NCBI RefSeq assembly: GCF_036173125.1
Contig: NZ_CP108054.1
Location: forward strand, 2,790,001 to 2,854,000
Reading direction: 5' to 3'
DNA: 64,000 nt
Source of the DNA: Streptomyces sp. NBC_00286
GTDB lineage: Bacteria > Actinomycetota > Actinomycetes > Streptomycetales > Streptomycetaceae
The translations under genes and the position numbers were made by a program. Positions 35,996 to 45,850 of the stretch are shown here, piece by piece (positions within the stretch are counted from its first letter, which is position 1; each line of letters opens with the position of its first letter). The notes under the pieces are model-generated. The model worked only from the letters and a program-made list of their open reading frames with translations, was not told the origin of the DNA and did no database searches.

Positions 35996-36862
35996 ATGAC
36001 ACCTACGCTCGTGCGGCAGCACCTGCCTCACACTGGACCCACGTCCCGTGTGGACCCGTGCTCACGCGCGCGTGACTGGGCCGAGATCCAGGAACGGATG
36101 CTCGTCCCGCTCTACGAAGCCGTCTACGAACGACTCGAAGTAGGCCCCTCGACCCGCCTACTCGGCCTCGGCTGCGGTTCCGGCCTCGCCCTCCTGATGG
36201 CGGCCTCACGGGGCGCCACGGTCACCGGTGTCGACGCGTGCACACCCGAACGGCTGGCCCTCGCGCGGGAACGTCTGCTGCCCGAAGCGTGGGGCACGCG
36301 CGCGCGTGCGGGCGCACAAGACGTACGGCTGGTCGACGGGCCCCCGGAGGAGGCCGAAAACGCGGATGCGCCCGCGTACAACCTGGTGACCGCCTTCGAA
36401 CCGATCGGCTGCACGGCCGGCGACTCCGAAGGTCTCGGTGAACTCCTTCAGGCCGCGACACCGCTCGCCGCCCGCGGCACCCCGGTGGTCCTCGTCGGCT
36501 GGGGCCCGCCGGAACGCTGCACCACCTCGTCCGTGCTGCGGGTCGCCACCAAACTGGCGGACCCCCTGCGCAGCCCGGGCAGCTGGCGCCCGGCCCGCCG
36601 CGACGACCTGGAGGAGGTCGCCCAGCGCTCCGGCCTGCGGCCCGACGGCTCCGGACGCGTGGCCTGCCCCTTCGGGTACGCCGACATGGACAACGCCGTA
36701 CGCGGACTGCTGTCCACCGGCCTCTTCGACGCGGCCGCCGCCGCGACCGACCAGGCCCAGGTCGACAAGGAGCTGACGGAAGCACTCCATGCTCATCAGC
36801 GGCACGACGGCACGGTGTGGATGCCGAATGTGTTCAGGTACCTGATCGCGCGTACGCCGTAG
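35996..36862 (+). CDS. Class I SAM-dependent methyltransferase-like protein
   Basis: 288 residues from the ATG at 35996. The SAM-binding motif I is LLGLGCGSGLALLMAASRGA with the acidic GVDACTPERLA next. Post-motifs are less clear (YNLVTAFEPIGC, VVLVGWGPPERC). The substrate is unknown. It stands alone on the plus strand between proS and ffh, followed by a 20-bp terminator hairpin. Confidence 0.82.
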   Translation: MTPTLVRQHLPHTGPTSRVDPCSRARDWAEIQERMLVPLYEAVYERLEVGPSTRLLGLGCGSGLALLMAASRGATVTGVDACTPERLALARERLLPEAWGTRARAGAQDVRLVDGPPEEAENADAPAYNLVTAFEPIGCTAGDSEGLGELLQAATPLAARGTPVVLVGWGPPERCTTSSVLRVATKLADPLRSPGSWRPARRDDLEEVAQRSGLRPDGSGRVACPFGYADMDNAVRGLLSTGLFDAAAAATDQAQVDKELTEALHAHQRHDGTVWMPNVFRYLIARTP

Positions 36863-36868
36863 CGCAGA

Positions 36869-36916
36869 TACGTCGCTGGGGGTGCCCTCCCGAAGAAGGG
36901 CGCCCCCAGCGACGTA
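36869..36916. terminator. Bidirectional 20-bp terminator between the methyltransferase and ffh
   Basis: TACGTCGCTGGGGGTGCCCT (36869-36888) pairs with 36897-36916, with one G-U position, around an eight-base loop. It lies between convergent genes and serves both. Confidence 0.8.
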
Positions 36917-36944
36917 CGAGCGAAAAGCGTGTGGGACGAACCCG

Positions 36945-38498
36945 TCAGCGCATGAACTTCTTGAACTCGTCGGGCAGTTCGAAGTCCTGCGGCGGCTGAC
37001 CGCCCGGCAGGCCCAAGGCGCCGCCGGCCTGGCTGGCGGCCTCCCGGCGGGCGGCGGCTTCCTGCTCCTGCTGCTTGCGCTTCATCGGGTTGCCCGAGCG
37101 CTGCTTGCCCTTGGCCTTCTTGGGAGCCTTCTTCGTCCGGCCGGCGCCACCGCCCGAGCCCGGCATCCCGGGCATACCCGGCATGCCGCCGCCCTGGGCC
37201 ATGCGCGACATCATCTTGCGCGCCTCGAAGAACCGCTCGACCAGGCCCTTCACCGCGCTGACCTCGACACCGGAACCCTTGGCGATACGGGCGCGCCGCG
37301 AGCCGTTGATGATCGTCGGCTCCTGGCGCTCGGCCGGAGTCATCGACTTGATGATCGCGGCCGTACGGTCGACGTCGCGCTCGTCGAGGTTGTTGATCTG
37401 GTCCTTGATCTGGCCCATGCCCGGGAGCATGCCGAGCAGCTTGGAGATGGAGCCCATCTTCCTGACCTGCTCCATCTGCTCCAGGAAGTCGTCGAGCGTG
37501 AAGTCCTTGCCCTTGCTGGACGCCAGCTTCGAGGCCATCTTCTCGGCCTCTTGCTGCGAGAAGGTCTGCTCGGCCTTCTCGATCAGCGTGAGCATGTCGC
37601 CCATGCCGAGAATGCGGGACGCCATGCGGTCCGGGTGGAACGCGTCGAAGTCGTCCAGCTTCTCGCCGTTCGAGGCGAACATGATCTGGCGGCCGGTGAC
37701 ATGTGCGATCGACAGCGCCGCACCACCGCGGGCGTCACCGTCGAGCTTCGACAGGACCACGCCGTCGAAGCCGACGCCGTCCCGGAAGGCCTCCGCGGTG
37801 TTCACCGCGTCCTGACCGATCATCGCGTCCACGACGAAGAGGACCTCGTCCGGCGAGACCGCGTCACGGATGTCAGCGGCCTGCTGCATCATCTCGGTGT
37901 CGATACCGAGGCGGCCCGCGGTGTCGACGATGACGACGTCGTGCAGCTTCTGCTTCGCGTACTCGATGGAGTCCTTGGCGACCTGGACCGGGTCGCCCAC
38001 GCCGTTGCCCGGCTCGGGCGCGAAGATGCCGACGCCCGCGCGCTCGGCGACGACGCTCAGCTGGTTCACGGCGTTCGGGCGCTGGAGGTCGCAGGCGACG
38101 AGCACGGGGGCGTGGCCCTGGCTCTGGAGCCACTTGCCGAGCTTTCCGGCGAGGGTCGTCTTACCGGCACCCTGCAGACCCGCGAGCATGATCACGGTAG
38201 GAGGCTGCTTGGCGAAGCGCAGCCGGCGGGTCTCGCCGCCGAGGATGCCGACGAGCTCCTCGTTGACGATCTTGATGACCTGCTGGGCCGGGTTGAGGGC
38301 CTGGGAGACCTCGGCGCCGGTCGCCCGCTCCTTGACCTGCTTGATGAAGGCGCGCACCACCGGGAGCGCGACGTCCGCCTCCAGCAGGGCGATACGGATC
38401 TCGCGTGCCGTGGCGTCGATATCCGCCTCGCTCAGCCTGCCTTTCCCTCGGAGGGATTTGAAGGTGGCTGCAAGGCGATCGGAGAGAGTATCGAACAC
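36945..38498 (-). CDS. ffh: Signal recognition particle protein (SRP54)
   Basis: Binds hydrophobic signal sequences of nascent proteins and delivers ribosomes to FtsY. 517 residues from the GTG at 38498 (VFDTLSDRLAATFKSLRGKG). N domain, then the GTPase: P-loop GLQGAGKTTLAGKL, DTAGRLGIDTEMM, and LSKLDGDARGGAALS. The C-terminal M domain is Met/Gly-rich (RMAQGGGMPGMPGMPG) with a Lys-rich tail. Confidence 0.97.
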   Translation of the reverse strand: MFDTLSDRLAATFKSLRGKGRLSEADIDATAREIRIALLEADVALPVVRAFIKQVKERATGAEVSQALNPAQQVIKIVNEELVGILGGETRRLRFAKQPPTVIMLAGLQGAGKTTLAGKLGKWLQSQGHAPVLVACDLQRPNAVNQLSVVAERAGVGIFAPEPGNGVGDPVQVAKDSIEYAKQKLHDVVIVDTAGRLGIDTEMMQQAADIRDAVSPDEVLFVVDAMIGQDAVNTAEAFRDGVGFDGVVLSKLDGDARGGAALSIAHVTGRQIMFASNGEKLDDFDAFHPDRMASRILGMGDMLTLIEKAEQTFSQQEAEKMASKLASSKGKDFTLDDFLEQMEQVRKMGSISKLLGMLPGMGQIKDQINNLDERDVDRTAAIIKSMTPAERQEPTIINGSRRARIAKGSGVEVSAVKGLVERFFEARKMMSRMAQGGGMPGMPGMPGSGGGAGRTKKAPKKAKGKQRSGNPMKRKQQEQEAAARREAASQAGGALGLPGGQPPQDFELPDEFKKFMR

Positions 38499-38637
38499 GG
38501 CGGCGTCGGTCCTCGCATCGGTGACGGGTATGGGTCGCCCTCCAGGGTATCTGGCCCGGCAAGCGAATCGTCCCTGCCCGCTGCAGTCAGCGGGCAGGGA
38601 CGGAAACCTCGGTACACGCACCCCCTAGGTCACGCCC

Positions 38638-41166
38638 TCACTCCCGCAACGTCTCCTCCAGCGAGCGAGCCACCGAAGCCGCCTCCTCGCCCGGCAAGGG
38701 TGCCCCCTCGGGACCCGTCACGTAGAAGGCGTCCACGGCGTTCGCGCCCAGGGTGCTGACGTGGGCGCTGCGCACGCGGACGTTCGCGTCCTCCAGGGCT
38801 CGCCCGATGCGGTGCAGCAGCCCAGGCGCGTCATGCGCCCGTACCTCGATCACCGTGGCCCGCCGCGATCCGACCGAGGCGACCGTCACCCGCGGCGGTG
38901 GCGCGATGATGCCCCGGCGGCGGGGATACGCGGCGTCCCGCTCGGCCAGCCGCCCCGCGATGTCCAGGGAGCCGTCGAGGGCGCGGACGAGGTCGGCGCG
39001 GAGCCGGGCGGCCTGCGGGAGCGAGCCGTACTCGGCGGCGACGCGCCAGTCGAGGAGCAGTACAGAGCCGTCGGAACCCGGGGAACCCTCGGAGTCCTGG
39101 ACGGAGTCCGGCAGATCCAGCGCCCGCAGTTCCGCCGTACGCACGGTGAGCCGGTGCATCGCGAGTACTCCGGCCACGGCGGGCAGCACCCCGGGCTGGT
39201 CCGGAACCGCGATGAGCAGCTCCACGCCGAGGGGTTCGGGCTCGCCCGAGGGGTCCTCGGCCGGCGGTTCGGTCTGGGCGCGCAGGGAGAGTACGGGGCT
39301 GCCGGTGCGGAACGCCTCGATGGCGAGCCGCTCCTGCTCGGCGGTGGGCGCGGCGCTCTCCGGCTCCTCGGGGGCGTCCCCGGCGAGTACGGCCGAGACG
39401 CGTTTGACCAGGTCGGCCACCAGGGACGCGCGCCACGAGGACCAGGCGGCGGGTCCGGTGGCCAGCGCGTCCGCCTCGGTGAGGGCGTGCAGCAGTTCCA
39501 GCGTGCCCTGTGAGCCGACCGCGTCGGCGACCGAGCGCACGGTGGCCGGGTCTTCGAGGTCGCGCCGGGTAGCCGTGTCGATGAGCAGCAGGTGGTGGCG
39601 TACCAGGGTGGAGAGCACGGCCACGTCATCGCGGTCGAAGCCGATCCGGGCGGCCACGTCGCGCGCGATGATCTCGCCGGCGACGGAGTGGTCGCCGGGC
39701 CAGCCCTTGCCGATGTCGTGCAGCAGCGCGGAGACCAGGAGGAGGTCGGGGCGGCCGACGCGGCGGGTCAGCTCGGAGGCCTGCACCGCGGTCTCGATGA
39801 GGTGCCGGTCGACGGTCCAGATGTGCACGGCGTTGCGCTGCGGGCGGCAGCGTACGCGTTCCCAGTCGGGCAGCAGCTGGGTGATCAGGCCCTCTGCCTC
39901 CAGCGCCTCCCAGACGTCGACGGTGGGGCGCCCGGAGCCGAGCAGCGTGACGAGCTGTTCGCGGGCCTCGGCGGGCCAGGGCGTGGGGAGCGGGCGGGCC
40001 GCGGCGGCCATCCGGCGGACGGCGTGCAGCGAGAGCGGCAGTCCGGACTGGGCGGCCGCGGCGGCGGCGCGCAGCGGCAGCACGAGGTCGCGGTCGGGGC
40101 GTGCGGCGCGGGCGAGGACGACTTCGCCGTCCTGCTCGACGACGCCCTCTGCGAGCGGGGACCGCTCGGGGGCGGGCTTGCCGCCGCCCAGCGCCCTCCC
40201 GTCGCCCACCACCGCCCTTCTAAGGAAGTCGCTACGCTCCCTTGCCATTTTGCGCAGGCGCGGGCGTACAGCGCGTGACTTGAGTACGCGCCCCACTTCA
40301 CGCCAAGTGACGTCACTGGCGTACGAGATGACGCGGGCGGCCTCGTACACCTGGCGCAGCAGGGTGTCGGCGTCCAGCAGGCCGAGCTCGGCGGCGACCT
40401 GGTCCTGCTCCTGGAGCGAGAGCCGGTCGGTGGCACGGCCGGTGGCGAGGTGCAGGGCGTCGCGGACGTCGAGTATCCGCTTGCGGGCGTCGGCGAGGCC
40501 CTCGCGCGGGGCGTCCGCGAGCCAGGAGGCGGCGACGGCGCGCAGGGCGGTGGCGTCGCGGAGGCCGCCGCGCGCTTCCTTGAGGTCGGGTTCGAGGAGG
40601 TACTGCAACTCGCCCTGGCGCTCGGCCCGTTCGGCGCACAGTTCCTGGAGTTCGGGCAGGCGTTTGGGCGCCTGGTTGCGCCAGTCGGCGAGGACGGCCG
40701 TACGCAGTCCGGCGGTCAGGCCGAGGTCGCCGGCGAGATGGCGGGCGTCGAGCAATCCGAGCTGGACCTTCAGGTCGTCGCCCGCGGTCTTGCGCGCCTC
40801 GGCGGGCGTACGGACGGAGTGGTCGAGGGCGAGGCCGAGGTCCCACACCGGGTACCAGATGCGGTCCGCGAGGGCGGCGACCGCGTCAGCGTCGGCGCTG
40901 CCGTCGTGCAGGAGCAGCAGGTCGAGGTCGCTGCGCGGGGACAGCTCACCGCGGCCGTAGCCGCCGACGGCCACGAGGGAGACGCCGCGCAGCCCTTCGG
41001 CTCCGGCGTCGAACAGACCGGTGAGCCAGTCGTCGGTCAGTTCCGCGAGGGCCGCACGGCGCGGCGGCCCGGACCGCGCCCCCTCCTGGAGGAGGCGCAG
41101 CCGGGCCGCCGCATAGCCGCTGGGTCCCGAGTCCTCTGCTTCCGTACGTACGTCCGTACTCGTCAC
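38638..41166 (-). CDS. glnD: [Protein-PII] nucleotidyltransferase/hydrolase GlnD
   Basis: Nitrogen sensor that modifies GlnK. 842 residues from the GTG at 41166 with AGGAG upstream. Order of domains: nucleotidyltransferase (VGGYGRGELSPRSDLDLLLL), PII-modifying helical region, HD phosphohydrolase (LLHDIGKGWPGDHS) and two C-terminal ACT domains that bind glutamine. In Streptomyces this enzyme is known to adenylylate GlnK rather than uridylylate it. It is third in the amtB-glnK-glnD operon. Confidence 0.95.
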   Translation of the reverse strand: MTSTDVRTEAEDSGPSGYAAARLRLLQEGARSGPPRRAALAELTDDWLTGLFDAGAEGLRGVSLVAVGGYGRGELSPRSDLDLLLLHDGSADADAVAALADRIWYPVWDLGLALDHSVRTPAEARKTAGDDLKVQLGLLDARHLAGDLGLTAGLRTAVLADWRNQAPKRLPELQELCAERAERQGELQYLLEPDLKEARGGLRDATALRAVAASWLADAPREGLADARKRILDVRDALHLATGRATDRLSLQEQDQVAAELGLLDADTLLRQVYEAARVISYASDVTWREVGRVLKSRAVRPRLRKMARERSDFLRRAVVGDGRALGGGKPAPERSPLAEGVVEQDGEVVLARAARPDRDLVLPLRAAAAAAQSGLPLSLHAVRRMAAAARPLPTPWPAEAREQLVTLLGSGRPTVDVWEALEAEGLITQLLPDWERVRCRPQRNAVHIWTVDRHLIETAVQASELTRRVGRPDLLLVSALLHDIGKGWPGDHSVAGEIIARDVAARIGFDRDDVAVLSTLVRHHLLLIDTATRRDLEDPATVRSVADAVGSQGTLELLHALTEADALATGPAAWSSWRASLVADLVKRVSAVLAGDAPEEPESAAPTAEQERLAIEAFRTGSPVLSLRAQTEPPAEDPSGEPEPLGVELLIAVPDQPGVLPAVAGVLAMHRLTVRTAELRALDLPDSVQDSEGSPGSDGSVLLLDWRVAAEYGSLPQAARLRADLVRALDGSLDIAGRLAERDAAYPRRRGIIAPPPRVTVASVGSRRATVIEVRAHDAPGLLHRIGRALEDANVRVRSAHVSTLGANAVDAFYVTGPEGAPLPGEEAASVARSLEETLRE

Positions 41167-41191
41167 CCAGCGACTCCTGTTCTTCTTCTTC

Positions 41192-42864
<1,673 letters not shown>

Positions 42865-42959
42865 CGGCGTCTCCTCGTCGTTGGTACGGCCCCGTGCGGG
42901 GGAAGCCTGAGCGGGCAGAGCGGTGGGCCGGTTATGCGCCATGAGATTGGCGCAGCGCC

Positions 42960-42997
42960 GTTTCCGTCGAAGCCCCTCGATGTTTCGCCGCCGTGAC
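42960..42997 (-). promoter_or_regulatory. GlnR-like box upstream of amtB
   Basis: On the minus strand GTCAC (42997-42993), six bases, GAAAC (42986-42982), six bases, GGGCT, six bases, GAAAC (42964-42960). The GlnR consensus is GTnAC-n6-GnAAC-n6-GTnAC-n6-GAAAC, so three of four elements match with exact spacing. GlnR activates amtB-glnK-glnD in Streptomyces under nitrogen limitation. The rest of the 312-bp gap (42865-43176) shows no gene. Confidence 0.7.
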
Positions 42998-43176
42998 GAA
43001 GACCCCTCGCGTGTTACGCCTTGATGAACTGCCGGATGTCCGCTCGCGCGATCGTTATCGTGGCGCAACCTTCTGGCGAAGGCGGGCAGCCGACCGCGGC
43101 CTGCCATCCGATGACCTGGCGTGGGGAGCCGAGTCGGGCGGTAAGGGACGGCGGGCCGCGGCCGGGGCTTTGCGGG

Positions 43177-44661
43177 TCAGACCGCGTCGGCGGTCTCGGG
43201 CAGGTCCAGGGCCAGTTGCTCGGTCAGATCGACCACTTCGGCGAGGTCCCCGAAGTCGCGTACGGCCGTGTCGACGGTCTTTCGAATACGGGTGTTGACC
43301 CGCTCGGAGCGGACCTTCTTGGCGACCCTGAGCGCCTTCCTGGTGAGCTCCGCTCCCTGCTCGGGCTCGCGCTGCAGCAGGTGCACCGTGGCCATCCCGA
43401 TGAGGTTGAGTGCGTACGAACGCTGGTGCTCGGTGTCCTTCGCGAAGAGGTCGACGGCCTTGCGCATCACGGGCTCGGCGAGCGAGGCGTACGTGGGGCT
43501 GCGGCCCGCGACATAGGCGAGGTCGCGGTAGGAGTGGGAGTTCTCGGCGTGCAGCTCCGCCTCGTTGAAGAAGCGGATCCAGTCGGGCTCGGGCTCGTCG
43601 AAATCCTCGGCGTCTACGAAGGTGTCCTCGGCCATCCGGACGGCGCGCTTGCACTTGCCGGGCTGGCCCATATTGGCGTACGCCCGGGCCTCCATCGCAT
43701 ACAGCATGGACTGTGTACGAGGGCTCGCGCAGTCACGCCCTCCGTACTGTGCGAGATGGATCAGTTCCAGGGCGTCGTCGGGCCGCCCGAGGTGGATCAT
43801 CTGGCGGCTCATGCTGGACAGGATGTACGAGCCGAGCGGCTTTTCTGCGGCTTCCTTGGCGGCGTGCAGGGCGAGGACGAAGTACTTCTGCGCGGTGGGC
43901 TGCAGCCCGACGTCGTAGCTCATCCAGCCCGCGAGCTCGGCCAGCTCGGCGGCGACCTTGAACAGGCGCTTGGCGGTGGCCTCGGGCTGGGGTTCCTGGA
44001 GGAGGTCCGTCACCTCGTGCAGCTGGCCGACGACGGCCTTGCGGCGCAGCCCGCCGCCGCACTGCGCGTCCCACTGCCGGAACATGACCGTGGTGGTCTC
44101 CAGCAGATCGAGCTCGGGCTTGGACAGCCGGCTGGCGCGGCGCAGGCCGGACTGGGGCTCGGGTTCTTGGCGGGGGTTCGCGGGGCTGGGTACCAGCCAG
44201 CGCTGCATGGGCTCGATCAGTGACGCGCCGGCGGAGAGCGCCAGCGAGGTGCCGAGGAAGCCGCGGCGAGCGAGCATGAGGTCGCTGCGGGAGAACTCGC
44301 TGATCAGGGCGACGGTCTGCGGGGCGGTCCACGGCAGGTCGACACCGGACACGGACGGTGACTGGTGGGCGGAGCGCAGGCCGAGGTCCTCGACGGCGAC
44401 GACGCAGCCGAAGCGCTCGGAAAAGAGCTCGGACAGGATGCGCGGGATCGGCTCGCGCGGGTTCTCCCCGTCCAGCCAGCGGCGTACGCGGGAGGTGTCC
44501 GTGGAGATGTGATTGGCGCCCAACTGGCGGGCCCTGCGGTTCACTTGGCGCGCCAGCTCACCCTTGGACCAGCCGCTGCGCACGAACCAGGAGCCGAGCA
44601 GCTCATTGGGGCGCTTGTCAGCGTTCGTGGCGTTCGTCCCGCTTCCGCCGTTGCCGCCCAC
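43177..44661 (-). CDS. nsdA: Negative regulator of differentiation NsdA
   Basis: 494 residues from the GTG at 44661 (VGGNGGSGTNATNADKRP). An N-terminal helix-turn-helix-like domain (SGWSKGELARQVNRRARQLG, STDTSRVRRWLDGENP) is followed by a helical-repeat (TPR-like) region over the C-terminal 350 residues. Between them is ARRGFLGTSLALSAG, which looks like a twin-arginine motif but is internal. In S. coelicolor nsdA lies beside amtB, and its loss increases sporulation and antibiotic output. The GTG at 44667 is too close to the GGGGG site. Confidence 0.9.
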   Translation of the reverse strand: MGGNGGSGTNATNADKRPNELLGSWFVRSGWSKGELARQVNRRARQLGANHISTDTSRVRRWLDGENPREPIPRILSELFSERFGCVVAVEDLGLRSAHQSPSVSGVDLPWTAPQTVALISEFSRSDLMLARRGFLGTSLALSAGASLIEPMQRWLVPSPANPRQEPEPQSGLRRASRLSKPELDLLETTTVMFRQWDAQCGGGLRRKAVVGQLHEVTDLLQEPQPEATAKRLFKVAAELAELAGWMSYDVGLQPTAQKYFVLALHAAKEAAEKPLGSYILSSMSRQMIHLGRPDDALELIHLAQYGGRDCASPRTQSMLYAMEARAYANMGQPGKCKRAVRMAEDTFVDAEDFDEPEPDWIRFFNEAELHAENSHSYRDLAYVAGRSPTYASLAEPVMRKAVDLFAKDTEHQRSYALNLIGMATVHLLQREPEQGAELTRKALRVAKKVRSERVNTRIRKTVDTAVRDFGDLAEVVDLTEQLALDLPETADAV

Positions 44662-45043
44662 TGGCACGCCCCCATTTCTGAAACCACTTGTTGCGCTGTG
44701 TGCGCCAAGCCCTACCAGATTGCCGGTACATACGGTCGCCCGTCCGGCGGTTCTCACCTGTCGAACGAAGTGCCGACTTGCCTCCGGCATACTCACGAGT
44801 GCGAGCGCCCCCAGGAGTCGTGCACACACAGTAATCCTACGATCACCTCCCCGGCCATGGCGGAAGCGGAAACGCCACCATTCGCCACCCCTTCGAATGA
44901 ACTCACAGTGGCCGGTCCGCGATTCACTTGACACAGGACGGCCAGGAGTGGCGGAACGGAGCACACCGGGGCGCACGCAGCCAAGCGCACCACCCGCAGC
45001 GCTTCCGGGCGCGGCTTGACCCAAGTCGGCGCCGGGAACACAG

Positions 45044-45071
45044 GGTTACGCTCCGATTCCGTCACGTAACC
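45044..45071. promoter_or_regulatory. Inverted repeat GGTTACG/CGTAACC in the 44662-45100 intergenic region
   Basis: The 439-bp divergent gap between nsdA and the prim-pol-like gene has no convincing gene. GGTTACG (45044-45050) and CGTAACC (45065-45071) frame the region 30 bp upstream of the prim-pol start. On the minus strand it reads GTTAC-n6-GAATC-n5-GTAAC, a GlnR-box-like pattern with one spacer a base short. Confidence 0.4.
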
Positions 45072-45100
45072 ATCGGTGCGCTGAACCTGTTGGAGGGGGC

Positions 45101-45769
45101 ATGGGCTTCACGATCGGCGGTAGCCGTGGGATGCGCGAGATCAGACCCGGCTCACGTCGCCGCGGCCGTACGCCGGAATGCACCACCGTGGCCGAGTTCA
45201 CCGGACTGTGGGGCTGGGACGTGGTGCCCGGCGCCCGGGCCGCAGCTGGTTCCTGCTCCTGCGGCCGGGCCGACTGCCCGGCACCCGGCGCGCACCCGCT
45301 GGACTTCGCGCCGGTCATCCCGGCCGGTGCCACCCTCGACCAGGCGACCGAGGCCTGGGCCGACTTCCCCGGCGCCGCCATGATGCTCCCGGTGGGGCGC
45401 GCCTTCGACGTGATCGAGGTCGCCGAACCCGCCGGACGCCGCGCACTGATCCGCCTCGAACGGATGGGCCTCCCGCTGGGCCCCGTGACGGCGACCCCGG
45501 ACGGCCGCGCCCACTTCTTCGTCGCCCCCGGCACAGCGGCCGAACTGCCCGAGCTCCTCTACCGCATGGGCTGGGACTGGGACGACGCCACCCTCGACCT
45601 GCACGGCCTCGGCCCCGGCACATACATCACGGCCCCGCCCTCCGACCGCGCCGGCCTCGGCCCGGTCCGCTGGCTCCGCTCCCCCGCCCTCGACTCGGCG
45701 ACGAAGCCGCCCGCCGCTCGCCTGTTACTGGGGACGCTGGCTTACGTGGCGCATCGGTCGCGGGCGTAG
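45101..45769 (+). CDS. Bifunctional DNA primase/polymerase N-terminal-like protein with TTA codon
   Basis: 222 residues with GGAGGGGGC directly before the ATG. It resembles only the prim-pol N-terminal domain of replication proteins: GWDVVPGARAA, the Cys/His cluster GSCSCGRADCPAPGAHPLDF and WADFPGAAMMLPVG. The catalytic DxD strand is not evident (FDVIEVAEPAG), so it may be non-catalytic. Codon 209 is TTA (45725-45727), making it a candidate bldA target. It lies between nsdA and ftsY. Its role is unknown. Confidence 0.8.
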   Translation: MGFTIGGSRGMREIRPGSRRRGRTPECTTVAEFTGLWGWDVVPGARAAAGSCSCGRADCPAPGAHPLDFAPVIPAGATLDQATEAWADFPGAAMMLPVGRAFDVIEVAEPAGRRALIRLERMGLPLGPVTATPDGRAHFFVAPGTAAELPELLYRMGWDWDDATLDLHGLGPGTYITAPPSDRAGLGPVRWLRSPALDSATKPPAARLLLGTLAYVAHRSRA

Positions 45770-45780
45770 CCGCACATAGC

Positions 45781-45819
45781 GAAGCGCCCGACCCAACTGC
45801 ACCTTGGGACGGGCGCTTC
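45781..45819. terminator. Bidirectional hairpin between the prim-pol gene and ftsY
   Basis: GAAGCGCCCG (45781-45790) pairs with CGGGCGCTTC (45810-45819). It lies between convergent genes. Confidence 0.75.
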
Positions 45820-45850
45820 TCCAACCACATACGGATTTCCGTACCTGGTC

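Noticed and set aside
36882..38759. 625-residue plus-strand frame opposite ffh
   Set aside because: It runs antisense through the conserved GTPase and M domains of ffh; codon-bias shadow.
38753..40960. 735-residue open frame on the plus strand opposite glnD
   Set aside because: Low-complexity Ser/Arg-rich translation typical of antisense frames in GC-rich DNA; glnD on the other strand is complete and well conserved.
43177..45024. Longer 615-residue NsdA reading
   Set aside because: The extra N-terminal part is Arg/Gly-rich with no conservation that I recognise; a ribosome-binding site supports the GTG at 44661.
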